In this document: piece by piece, positions 38,927 to 47,278 of the stretch
Layout: each line of letters starts with the position of its first letter
Numbering within the stretch: the stretch's first letter is position 1
From: Neorhizobium tomejilense
Lineage (GTDB): Bacteria > Pseudomonadota > Alphaproteobacteria > Rhizobiales > Rhizobiaceae
Length of the DNA: 64,000 bases
Direction: 5' to 3'
Assembly (NCBI GenBank): GCA_002968845.1
Contig: PVBG01000010.1
Coordinates: forward strand, 146,681-210,680
Position numbers and translations under genes: made by a program
The notes under the pieces: model-generated
Told to the model about the DNA's origin: nothing
The model's input: the letters and a program-made list of their open reading frames with translations, nothing else
Databases searched by the model: none

Positions 38927-39169
38927 CTACCGCGTGCCGTTCAGATGTACGCATCTCTTGGAAATCTGCTCCTTGCGCTGCGCCTTGGTATAACGAGCGA
39001 TCATGCCTGCCGGGCAGCTCTTGTCGTCGAACAAGACGGACTCGCCGGCCGCCATCGATGCGGGCGTCGGTTTGGCCTTGACCATCCTGGTCTGGGCGCT
39101 GGCCGGTGATAGCGTGGCCGGTCCGGCAAAGACCATGGCCAGCAATAGAATCAGAAAAGCGCGCAACAT
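38927..39169 (-). CDS. Small secreted protein (80 aa) of unknown function
   Basis: 80 residues from ATG 39169; a longer frame exists but the signal peptide begins here. LRAFLILLLAMVFAGPATLS followed by a PASAQ cleavage site directs it to the periplasm. The mature part is short and basic with two Cys that could form a disulfide (DDKSCPAGMIARYTKAQ; SKRCVHL). It resembles small rhizobial secreted proteins with a DD-x-SCPAG motif, whose role is unknown. Single gene between two opposing units. Confidence 0.65.
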   Translation of the reverse strand: MLRAFLILLLAMVFAGPATLSPASAQTRMVKAKPTPASMAAGESVLFDDKSCPAGMIARYTKAQRKEQISKRCVHLNGTR

Positions 39170-39276
39170 CGAGGTCCCTCCTCCCGCTATGGTTGGTGAG
39201 GGATTGTAGCGCCCGTGCGACCGACCGGCCATTCCACCGTCCGGTGTAGCTCGGCCCGAAGGAATGAGGGGGAGGA

Positions 39277-40359
39277 CTAGCTCCCCTTCACCCTCAATCC
39301 GTTCCGGTCGAACAGGTGCAGCGGCGCACCGGCGACGGAGAGGTAGGTTTCGTCGCCCGGCGAAATCAGCTTCTGGCCGGGAACGACAGCGAGGAGTTTT
39401 TCGCCGTTCAGATCGGCGTGGATGACCGTTTCGGAGCCGAGTGCTTCGACGAGGCGCACCTTGACCTTGAGGCTTCCCGGATCATTGGCGAGCGTGATGT
39501 GCTGCGGGCGGATGCCGATCGTCAGCTTTTCGCCGACGGACAGGGAATGGCCCGAGAACGGCACGAGCAGGCGGTGGCCGCCCGCGGTCGCAAGCGTCGC
39601 CGTGCCGGTCTCCAGATCGGCGACTTCGCCGGCCAGGAAGTTCATGTGCGGGGCGCCGATGAAACCGGCGACGAAGCGGTTGGCGGGCGTGTTGTAGAGG
39701 TCGAGCGGGGTGCCGACCTGTTCGATCTTGCCGGCGCGCATGACCACGATGCGGTGGGCCAATGTCATCGCCTCCACCTGGTCGTGGGTGACGTAGATCA
39801 TCGTCGAGCCGAGGCGGGCGTGAAGGGCCGCGAGCTCGGCGCGGGTCGAGACGCGCAGTTCGGCGTCGAGGTTCGACAGGGGCTCGTCGAGCAGGAAGGC
39901 GGTCGGGCGGCGCACGATGGCGCGGCCGATCGCGACGCGCTGGCGCTGGCCGCCGGAAAGCTGGCCGGGCCGGCGTTCCAGGTAGGCTTCGATCTCCAGC
40001 ATGCGGGCGGCTTCGGTAATGCGCTCGGCCACTTCGGCCTTGGGCATGCTGGAATTTTCGAGGCCAAAGGCGAGGTTCTGGCGCACGCTCATATGGGGAT
40101 AGAGAGCGTAGGACTGGAAGACCATGGCAAGGCCGCGGTCGGCGGCGGACACTTCGTTGACGCGCTTGCCGTCGATCTCGATCTCGCCGCCGGTGACCTT
40201 TTCGAGACCGGCGATGGTGCGCAGCAAGGTCGATTTTCCGCAGCCGGACGGGCCGACGAAAACGATGAACTCGCCGTCCTTGATATCGAGGTCGATGTCC
40301 TTCAGGACGTCGACCGCGCCGAAGGACTTCTTGATTTTGGTGAGTGTGATCTCGCCCAT
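39277..40359 (-). CDS. Sugar ABC transporter ATPase, UgpC/MsmK type
   Basis: 360 residues. Nucleotide-binding domain with Walker A GPSGCGKSTLLRT (about 36-48), signature LSGGQRQRVAIGR (about 133) and Walker B AFLLDEPLSNLD. A C-terminal regulatory OB-type domain (after residue 240) is typical of carbohydrate importers. It energises uptake of the sugar bound by the 42632-43900 protein through the two permeases encoded upstream. Last gene of the seven-gene operon. Confidence 0.95.
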   Translation of the reverse strand: MGEITLTKIKKSFGAVDVLKDIDLDIKDGEFIVFVGPSGCGKSTLLRTIAGLEKVTGGEIEIDGKRVNEVSAADRGLAMVFQSYALYPHMSVRQNLAFGLENSSMPKAEVAERITEAARMLEIEAYLERRPGQLSGGQRQRVAIGRAIVRRPTAFLLDEPLSNLDAELRVSTRAELAALHARLGSTMIYVTHDQVEAMTLAHRIVVMRAGKIEQVGTPLDLYNTPANRFVAGFIGAPHMNFLAGEVADLETGTATLATAGGHRLLVPFSGHSLSVGEKLTIGIRPQHITLANDPGSLKVKVRLVEALGSETVIHADLNGEKLLAVVPGQKLISPGDETYLSVAGAPLHLFDRNGLRVKGS

Positions 40360-40368
40360 CGGGGATCC

Positions 40369-41421
40369 TTACTTCAGGCCGGTGCCGGCAATGCCGGTGG
40401 TGATGAAACGCTGCAGGAAGATGAAGACCAGCACGACGGGGATCATTGTCACGACCGTCATTGCCAGGATGAAGTGCCACTGGACGTTCAACTCGCCGGA
40501 ATAGATGCTCAGACCCACCTGCAGGGTGTAGAGTTCGCGCCTCGACAGGACGATTAGCGGCCACAGGAAGTCGTTCCAGCGCCAGACCACCGAGAAGATC
40601 GCCAGCACCGCGAGCGCCGGTGCCGTCAGCGGCAGCACGATGCGCCAGTAGATCTGCCATTCGGACGCCTTGTCCATGCGCGCCGCGTCGATCAACTCGT
40701 CCGGGATGGTCAGCATGTACTGACGCAGGATGAACACGCCGGTCGGTGTCGCGACCGTTGGCAGGATGACGCCCCAGAGATTGTTGAACAGGCCGAGCGA
40801 CGAGATGATCGAATAGAGCGGCACCATGATGACCGAAAGCGGCACCATCAGCGTCGCGAGGATGATCAGCATGGCGAGCGAGCGACCGCGGAACTCGTAT
40901 TTCGACAGCGCGAAGGCGGCCATGGAATTGACGATCAGGGTGATCAGCGTCGCCGTCACCGTCACGAAGACCGAGTTCCACAGGTAGCGCAGGAAATCGA
41001 ATTGGGTGAAGGGCGTCGTGTAGTTTTCCGTGGCGAACGAGACCGAGCGGACCGGCGTGCGGTCGCCGATGTTGACGCGGACGATTTCTCCGGGCGTCGT
41101 CGGATCGACCATCTGGGCGACGAGACCGATGCGGCGCACCTCGGCCAGCACCTTGGTCGAACCGTCCGGCATCTTGGCTTCGAAGAGCTGCAGCGGCTTG
41201 TCGTAACCCTGGACCGTCGCCTGGCTGGTGACATAGGGCAGGATCGACGGCGGGAATTCGGCAAGGGCTGCCGGCGTCTTGAAGGACGAGAAGGCGAGCC
41301 AGACGGCCGGGCCGAACATGATGATCAAGCCGCCGACGAGCCAGACCCAGGTGACGATATCCGTCCAGTGCCAGCTTTTGCCGCCGCGGCGGCGCAGAAT
41401 GAAGCGAGAGGCGACACCCAT
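40369..41421 (-). CDS. Sugar ABC transporter permease, MalG type, with enlarged periplasmic region
   Basis: 350 residues. N-terminal TM (VTWVWLVGGLIIMFGPAVWL), then an unusually long non-membrane segment at about 55-135. Five further TM helices follow, with the EAA loop DELIDAARMDKASEWQIYWR that docks the ATPase. Standard MalG-type permeases are about 280-300 residues, so the extra periplasmic segment is notable and may contact the binding protein. Start overlaps the MalF-type permease stop by 1 nt (TGATG). Confidence 0.92.
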   Translation of the reverse strand: MGVASRFILRRRGGKSWHWTDIVTWVWLVGGLIIMFGPAVWLAFSSFKTPAALAEFPPSILPYVTSQATVQGYDKPLQLFEAKMPDGSTKVLAEVRRIGLVAQMVDPTTPGEIVRVNIGDRTPVRSVSFATENYTTPFTQFDFLRYLWNSVFVTVTATLITLIVNSMAAFALSKYEFRGRSLAMLIILATLMVPLSVIMVPLYSIISSLGLFNNLWGVILPTVATPTGVFILRQYMLTIPDELIDAARMDKASEWQIYWRIVLPLTAPALAVLAIFSVVWRWNDFLWPLIVLSRRELYTLQVGLSIYSGELNVQWHFILAMTVVTMIPVVLVFIFLQRFITTGIAGTGLK

Positions 41422-42437
41422 CAGCGTTTCCCCTTCTTTTCGCCACGCTGGCCTATGCCGAGCTGGATCAGTGTCAGGACGACGAGCACGAGGCCCATCA
41501 GGATCGAGGCGGCGGCGGCGAGGCCCGGATTGCGGAGCGTCGAGGCAAAGCCGGTCTCGTAGATGTACTGGGTCAGATAGAGCGTGCTGGTGCCCGGACC
41601 GCCGCCGGTCAACACGTAGACCTCGTCGAAGATCTGAACGGCCTTGATCAGGGCGAGGACAACGACGACCAGAAGGTTCGGCGCGAGAAGCGGCAGCGTG
41701 ATGCGCCGGAAGACGCGCGCCGGCTTGGTGCCGTCCATTTCGGCAGCTTCATAGAGATCCTTCGGGATCGCCTGCAGGCCGGCGAGCAGGATCAGCGTGT
41801 AGAGGCCCATATGCGCCCAGATCGAGACGCCGATCGTGGCGATGAAGGTCCAGTTGCGGTCGGTAAGCCAGGTATAGGGCTCGATACCGAACTGATAGAG
41901 GCCGAAATTCAGGAGGCCCTGGCGCTGCAGGATCCACTTCCAGATCAGGCCGACCACGACGGGCGACAGGAGGACCGGGAAAAAGAACACGGCGCGCCAG
42001 AAGGAGCGGGCGGCGAGATCGCGGTTGAGGATCAATGCCGTAATCAGCGACAGGCCGATCATCAGCGCCACCTGCAGGATCACGAACCAGAAGGTGTTGC
42101 CGACGGCGGTCCAGAAGGCATCCTCCTGGCAGGACATCGGGTCGAGGTAGTTCGTGCAGGTGAAGAGGCGCTGATATTGCTCGGCGCCGATGAAATTGCG
42201 CTCGGAAAGGAAGAAGGCCGTGCCGCCGGTCATCGAATAGACGAAGTTGATGACGAGGGGCAGGAGCACGAAAATGCCGAAGATCAGCATGTTCGGGGCA
42301 AGGAATACGGCCGCCATGCCGCCGATGCCGGCCGTTTTCTGAACGGCGCGGAGCGGTATGTCGATGATGCGCATCAGGAGATGCACGGGCGCCATGAGAA
42401 GGCTGCCGAGACGGTCGGTGAGAGACGTCGTGCTCAT
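41421..42437 (-). CDS. Sugar ABC transporter permease, MalF type
   Basis: 338 residues from ATG 42437; the upstream extension in frame is low-complexity sequence from the intergenic repeat and is rejected. Seven or so TM helices; a periplasmic loop holds two Cys (FTCTNYLDPMSCQED). The EAA loop is KDLYEAAEMDGTKPARVFRR, contacting the ATPase. Partner of the MalG-type permease. It is separated from the binding-protein gene by a RIME-like repeat, which may lower its expression relative to the binding protein. Confidence 0.94.
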   Translation of the reverse strand: MSTTSLTDRLGSLLMAPVHLLMRIIDIPLRAVQKTAGIGGMAAVFLAPNMLIFGIFVLLPLVINFVYSMTGGTAFFLSERNFIGAEQYQRLFTCTNYLDPMSCQEDAFWTAVGNTFWFVILQVALMIGLSLITALILNRDLAARSFWRAVFFFPVLLSPVVVGLIWKWILQRQGLLNFGLYQFGIEPYTWLTDRNWTFIATIGVSIWAHMGLYTLILLAGLQAIPKDLYEAAEMDGTKPARVFRRITLPLLAPNLLVVVVLALIKAVQIFDEVYVLTGGGPGTSTLYLTQYIYETGFASTLRNPGLAAAASILMGLVLVVLTLIQLGIGQRGEKKGKR

Positions 42438-42484
42438 GTTCGTATTCCATCCCTCCTTGTCTTCTTGTCCGGATGGCGAGGCTC

Positions 42485-42621
42485 GCCCCTCATCCGTCTG
42501 CCGGCACCTTCTCCCCGCAGGCGGGGAGAAGGGATTTGCCGCGCCGTCGCCGGTCATCCTCGCCCCCGTACGGAGAGAGGGTGCGCCGAGCGGAGCGGAG
42601 GCGGGGTGAGAGGCTCACCCC
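42485..42621. repeat. RIME-like rhizobial intergenic palindromic element
   Basis: A perfect 12-bp inverted repeat CCTTCTCCCCGC / GCGGGGAGAAGG (42507-42518, 42521-42532) lies beside a second hairpin GGGGTGAG / CTCACCCC (42603-42610, 42614-42621). The flanks CCCCTCATCC-CTGCCGGCACC are typical of rhizobial intergenic mosaic elements. It lies within an operon, between the binding-protein and permease genes, where such repeats often stabilise the upstream mRNA. Confidence 0.85.
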
Positions 42622-42631
42622 AATGCTGTCA

Positions 42632-43900
42632 TCAAAGGCCGCTGTCCTTGACCTTCTGGGCGATGTCGGCGTCGATGCGCGTGAAAGCGTCATCGAGTTT
42701 CAGTTCGCCGGCCAGCGTCTGACCGACGCGGGTGACGACCGCGGCATAGACCGTGTCGGACCAGCGCCAGCCGGGCAGCTTCAGGGCGGTGTCGGCCGTG
42801 GTCTTGGATGCCTCGACATATTTGGTCAGGGCAGCCTTGGCGAAGGCGTTGTCGGTCTTGAAGTCGAGGCCGCCCTTGTCGACGACGCCCTTGTGGCCGG
42901 GCAGGAAGAGGGTGCGCTCGGAGAATTCCTTGACGATCTTCTCCTGGGCGAACCAGTCCATGACGGCCGCGACGTCCTTCGGGTTCTTGGTGTATTTCAC
43001 GGCGACGAGTGCCGCGCCGCCGGGCATGCCCGTGCAGGCTGCCGGGCCGCAGGGGCTGCCGGTCGCCACCCAGTCAAAGCTGTTGCCGATCTTGGTGGTG
43101 AGGTTCGCCACCTGCCAGGAACCGGAATAATAGAAGGCGAGCTGGCCGTTGATGAAGTCTTCGGCGGCGGCGCGGTAGGTCGAGCCGGCTGCGGAGACCC
43201 AGACGTCCTTGGCGAAGGAGCCTTCACCGACCCAGCCGACGAACTTGGTCAGGAAGTCCTTGGCGCCCTTGTCGAGCGGTGCCGGCTTGCCGTCCTTGCC
43301 GACATAGTTGGCGCCGTAGGACAGGAGTGGAGCAGTCAGGCGGTGGCCGGAGCGGTCGATCGCCATGGCGAACGGAAGCTTCTGGCTATCCTTGACCTTT
43401 TTGGAAGCAGCCGCCCATTCTTCCCAGGTGGCCTTCGGGCCCGGAAGCGGAACGCCGGCCTGGTCGAACAGGGTCTTGTTGGCATAACCGCCGGTCAGGG
43501 TGATCTGCGTCATGAAGCCGGAGATCTGCTTGGAGCCGTCCGGACGCATCCAGTCGGCCTGGGCGCCGAAATTATCGTCCCAGTACTTGGCGTCCTTGAC
43601 CAGCGGGCGCAGGTCGAGCCAGTGCCTGGAGAGGTCCTTGATCGCCGTGACGCGGGCGATGTCCGGGCCGTTGGCGGCTTCGAGCTGCACGGGCAGCTGA
43701 TCCTTGATGACGCTGTAGGCAACGTTGTCGAGGATGACGTTGATGCCCGGGTTTTCCTTCATGAAACGGCCGACGAGGTCCTTCATGACGTCGCCTTCGA
43801 CGCCGTCAGAATACCACATGATCCGCACGTCGCCGGCATGTGCTGCCGTCGACATGAGAAGGGCGAGCGCAGCGCCCGCCAGAAGCGATTTGGTTTTCAT
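42632..43900 (-). CDS. ABC transporter sugar-binding protein (family 1 extracellular solute-binding)
   Basis: 422 residues from ATG 43900, 8 nt after AGGAGG; an ATG two codons upstream (43906) is only 2 nt from it. Signal peptide MKTKSLLAGAALALLMSTAA with cleavage after AHA. The mature part has the usual fold (GDVRIMWYSDGVEGDVMKDL; DFINGQLAFYYSGSWQVANL). It captures the substrate in the periplasm. The context of GH105, KduI and an LacI regulator suggests unsaturated uronate-containing oligosaccharides. The ligand cannot be fixed from sequence. Confidence 0.93.
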   Translation of the reverse strand: MKTKSLLAGAALALLMSTAAHAGDVRIMWYSDGVEGDVMKDLVGRFMKENPGINVILDNVAYSVIKDQLPVQLEAANGPDIARVTAIKDLSRHWLDLRPLVKDAKYWDDNFGAQADWMRPDGSKQISGFMTQITLTGGYANKTLFDQAGVPLPGPKATWEEWAAASKKVKDSQKLPFAMAIDRSGHRLTAPLLSYGANYVGKDGKPAPLDKGAKDFLTKFVGWVGEGSFAKDVWVSAAGSTYRAAAEDFINGQLAFYYSGSWQVANLTTKIGNSFDWVATGSPCGPAACTGMPGGAALVAVKYTKNPKDVAAVMDWFAQEKIVKEFSERTLFLPGHKGVVDKGGLDFKTDNAFAKAALTKYVEASKTTADTALKLPGWRWSDTVYAAVVTRVGQTLAGELKLDDAFTRIDADIAQKVKDSGL

Positions 43901-43950
43901 GCTCATTTCCTCCTCTTAATGGACGGGCCTCCACCCGTCCGGTTTTTAGA

Positions 43951-46434
43951 TCACGAAGCGCTCAGCATCGTCGCTTCGCCTTTTACTGTGTAATCCGCCC
44001 GCGCGATCACGCGGCCTTCGGCTTCCACGGAGCCGTCTTTCCTGAAGCGGACGGTACCATATTCCGGGTCCTCGACAACGACGGTGCCGTCGGATTCCTG
44101 TCTCGGGGCGAGCCCGCTGAAGCGGTACTCGACGGCAGTGAGATTGTCCGCTTCGCAGACGCGGACGATCCAGCGTGTCTTCTGGCCGTATTGGCGTAGT
44201 TCAGCCCCTGCCGACGGACCGTCGGTGACGGCCTCCAGCTTCGAGGCGGTGCGCAGCATGACGGCACCCTTGCCGGAGCGGGCAAGCGCCACGCCGCCGG
44301 AAACGAGTGTTTCGTCGAACTCAGCCTTGGGAAACCAGGCATGGGTGAAATCCGGCTGTTCCTCATAGGTAGTGAATTCGAGGACGGCGAGGCCGCGATA
44401 CTGCTGGGCACGCGGGATGGTGCCGCAGCCGCCCCAATAGGACGGGCGGCCGTAGCCGAACTGGATGGTCTCGCCCGGATGGTTGATCCAGATCGCAGCT
44501 TCCGGTTTGTCGCCGAGGCGCAGATGCAGGATGGTCTCCTGGTAACCCCATTCGTCCCAGCGGTAATGAACCGTCGAACCCATGGCGAAGTGCTCGCCCT
44601 TGTAGTGATAGAGCGCCGCAAACGCGTTTTCGCCCTGGGCGAAACGCCATTCCTGGTGCTGGCTGCCGCGGTGATCGGCAATCGCCGCGAATTCTGCCGG
44701 GATTTCGAGGCCATGGTCGCGCAGGCAGACGGCCATCTGCGGCAGGCAATGGACGCGGCGGCCGTACCAACCCTTGCCCCAGAGCAGGCGGGCGACGCCG
44801 GACAGTTCCAGCGAGCGGCCGGCGCAGAGAGTGTGCTCGTAGGAGCGGCCTTGCGCTGCCGTCACCATGCCGTGATGGGCGGAGCGGGCGATGATTTCGC
44901 AGAGGCGGACGATGCCGGCCTTGGCGCGGTCGGCGATATCCTTGTCAGGCGAAAGGGCTGCAAGCGCCGTCAGGCCCTTGAGGTCGATCGGGAAATAGGG
45001 GGCGGAGTTGAACTCGGCCATTTCCCAATGTTCGAAATGGTCGAGCCAGGCGCGGACGCGGGCGGCACCGACCTTTGCCTGCTCCGCACCCTTGCGGCCG
45101 GAGCGGACGAAGGTGGCGTCGGGCAAGAGACTGCCGCCGAGATAGGCCGAGGTGTGGAACAACAGCGCGTGGTTTTCGGAGAAATACCATTGCACGTCGT
45201 TACCCGGCTCATCCATCCAGTAACGGTAATTGAGGATGGCACCGTCGATGCGGGCACGGGTCTTCTCGTTGATGTCCTTGCCCCAGACGGTGCGCGACCA
45301 GATGAGCGGCACCAGCGAGAAGTCGGCGCAGTCGTGGCAGTCCTCGATCGAGGGCAGGATTTCCTCGATCATCGCATCCGTATCGGGGCCGGAACGGCCG
45401 CTTGCCAGACGGGCGAAGGCGCGGACGGTATCGCGTTCGGAATTTTCCGAGATTTGCGCCAGGGTCTCGGTGATGCGATCGCTCAGCGATGCAGGAGCCT
45501 GCCCCTGGCTTTCGGCGTGGCAGATCTCGACGCCGAGCGAACGGGACACGACGAAGCCGCCGGCATTGAGGGTAATGCGGAAGTGGCGGAAGTCGGCGGG
45601 CGCCTTTTCCGACGGGCCGATATTGAGGCTGGTGGCGCCGGCGGCCAGGGTGAAGTCGAAATCGAAGCGCTCGCGCGACATGAAATCGCCTTCGACCGCG
45701 ACATTGACCTTAACCTCGACCGGCAGGGGCGCGGAGAGAAGCAGGGTGATATCGCCGCCGAAATAATGCTGGCGGTCGAAATACATGGTGTCGAGCGCCT
45801 TTTCGAGGCTTGCGGCGACGGGGCTCGTGACCGGAACCGGCATGGCGACACTGGCAGCCGGGCCGGAGAGATAGTCGAACTGATAGAAATAGCGGGCGTC
45901 ACGCTCGGCGAGGTCGTCGAAGAACAGCGTGATCTCGTTGAGGCCGGCGACCAGCGGCAGTTCGAACTCCTGCTTGGCTTCGAGATTGCGGCTGTAGGGC
46001 GCCATCCAGCCGGCTTCCGTGCCGTTGACCCAGATGACGGCGCCGCCGCAGGTGCCGAGGCGGATCTTTGCCGTGCCGGCAGTTTCCGCCTCTATATAGG
46101 TGCGGGTCCAGGTGGCGAGCCGGGTCGGGCGGAACCAGAAGCCGGAGAGATCGAGCCGCGGCGAACCGAAAGGCAACCACCAGCGGGTGGCATCGAAGGA
46201 GCCGCGGACATCCGGACGCTTGCCGCGATAGGTGTCTGCAAAGATGGTGCGGCACGGATATTCGTGCGGAATGAAGTTCTTGACCTTGGTCAGGAAGAAG
46301 AACGGGTCCATCTCGCCCTTCATCGGGGCATCGGGCACGTCGAAACGCTCTTCGGCGATGCGGCCGAGCTGCCAGTACCGGACGGCTTCGCCCGGCTTCA
46401 ACGTCTTTCGCATCCAGTTTGCTTCGGGATTCAT
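43951..46434 (-). CDS. Large protein of unrecognised family in uronate operon, candidate polysaccharide-active enzyme
   Basis: 827 residues without a signal peptide. The N-terminal third is beta-rich, with a galactose-binding-like segment (WTRTYIEAETAGTAKIRLGT; GGAVIWVNGTEAGWMAPYSR). A helical middle (about 300-600) has motifs that look catalytic (VQWYFSENHALLFHTSAYLG; SYEHTLCAGRSLELSGVARL). A beta C-terminal part contains ETILHLRLGDKPEAAIWINH. This beta/(alpha/alpha)-toroid/beta layout recalls polysaccharide lyases and heparinases, but I match it to no named family. It sits between the binding-protein gene and kduI. Lyase or hydrolase action on imported oligosaccharides is inference. Confidence 0.75.
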   Translation of the reverse strand: MNPEANWMRKTLKPGEAVRYWQLGRIAEERFDVPDAPMKGEMDPFFFLTKVKNFIPHEYPCRTIFADTYRGKRPDVRGSFDATRWWLPFGSPRLDLSGFWFRPTRLATWTRTYIEAETAGTAKIRLGTCGGAVIWVNGTEAGWMAPYSRNLEAKQEFELPLVAGLNEITLFFDDLAERDARYFYQFDYLSGPAASVAMPVPVTSPVAASLEKALDTMYFDRQHYFGGDITLLLSAPLPVEVKVNVAVEGDFMSRERFDFDFTLAAGATSLNIGPSEKAPADFRHFRITLNAGGFVVSRSLGVEICHAESQGQAPASLSDRITETLAQISENSERDTVRAFARLASGRSGPDTDAMIEEILPSIEDCHDCADFSLVPLIWSRTVWGKDINEKTRARIDGAILNYRYWMDEPGNDVQWYFSENHALLFHTSAYLGGSLLPDATFVRSGRKGAEQAKVGAARVRAWLDHFEHWEMAEFNSAPYFPIDLKGLTALAALSPDKDIADRAKAGIVRLCEIIARSAHHGMVTAAQGRSYEHTLCAGRSLELSGVARLLWGKGWYGRRVHCLPQMAVCLRDHGLEIPAEFAAIADHRGSQHQEWRFAQGENAFAALYHYKGEHFAMGSTVHYRWDEWGYQETILHLRLGDKPEAAIWINHPGETIQFGYGRPSYWGGCGTIPRAQQYRGLAVLEFTTYEEQPDFTHAWFPKAEFDETLVSGGVALARSGKGAVMLRTASKLEAVTDGPSAGAELRQYGQKTRWIVRVCEADNLTAVEYRFSGLAPRQESDGTVVVEDPEYGTVRFRKDGSVEAEGRVIARADYTVKGEATMLSAS

Positions 46435-46441
46435 GGCAGTC

Positions 46442-47278
46442 TTATCTCAGCTCGCTCAGGGCCACGGGGGCCACGTCGTTATATTCCTGGTTCTCGCCGG
46501 TCATGCCCCAGACGAAGGCGTATTGCGCGGTGCCGGCACCCATATGGATCGACCAGGCGGGCGAGAGAACCGCGTCGAGGTTCTTGACCACGAGATGGCG
46601 CGTCTCTTCCGGGCGGCCCATCAGGTGGATGACCCGTTCCTCTTCGGGCAGGTCGAAATAGCAATAGGCTTCCATGCGGCGCTCATGCAGATGCGGCGGC
46701 ATGGTGTTCCAGATGCTGCCGTCGGCAAGGTCGGTGATGCCGAGCAGAAGCAGGCAGGACGGCGTGACTTCCGGGTGGATGTACATGCGCAGGTTCCGCA
46801 GATTGGCGCGCTTGGGATCGCCGAATGTCAGCATCTTCGATTCCGACCGCTTGATGAGGCGGTGCGGAATGTCGGCGCCTGCAGGAACGGAGTTCATGTA
46901 GAACCGGGCCGGCTTGTCGGCCGAGGCGCTGGCGACAGAAATCTGCTCTGCGCCGCGGCCGACATAGAGCACGTCGCGGTTTTCCAGGGTGAAACTCTTG
47001 CCGTCGACCGAGACGACGCCGGTCCCGCCGAGATTGGCGATGCCCATTTCACGGGCCGACAGCAGGAAAGGCGTGCCGATCTCTTCGCCCGAACCGAAGC
47101 TCAGCGTCGACGATACCGGAACAGCGCCTCCGACGATCAAGCGGTCGACATGGGTGTAGGTGAAGCTCACCCTGTCGGCCTGGAACAGGTCTTCCATCAG
47201 GAATTCGGCCCGCAGACGAGCGGTGTCATAGGTCTTGATGTCGTTGGGGCCAGCCCCGTAGAGAACCTTCATCGTCAT
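46442..47278 (-). CDS. kduI: 5-dehydro-4-deoxy-D-glucuronate isomerase KduI
   Basis: 278 residues from ATG 47278 (ATGA overlap with the GH105 gene), the same length as I recall for E. coli KduI. It interconverts 4-deoxy-L-threo-5-hexosulose uronate and 3-deoxy-D-glycero-2,5-hexodiulosonate in pectin and glycosaminoglycan breakdown. The cupin metal site is visible in MPPHLHERRMEAYCYFD (two His and a Glu) with a further His in WSIHMGAGT. Products of the adjacent GH105-type enzyme are its natural substrate source. KduD and later enzymes are not in the window. Confidence 0.95.
   Translation of the reverse strand: MTMKVLYGAGPNDIKTYDTARLRAEFLMEDLFQADRVSFTYTHVDRLIVGGAVPVSSTLSFGSGEEIGTPFLLSAREMGIANLGGTGVVSVDGKSFTLENRDVLYVGRGAEQISVASASADKPARFYMNSVPAGADIPHRLIKRSESKMLTFGDPKRANLRNLRMYIHPEVTPSCLLLLGITDLADGSIWNTMPPHLHERRMEAYCYFDLPEEERVIHLMGRPEETRHLVVKNLDAVLSPAWSIHMGAGTAQYAFVWGMTGENQEYNDVAPVALSELR

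Noticed and set aside
41500..42437. Large plus-strand frames opposite the sugar permeases and binding protein
   Set aside because: They are antisense shadows of clear ABC transporter genes, rich in Arg, Asp and Gly without domains.
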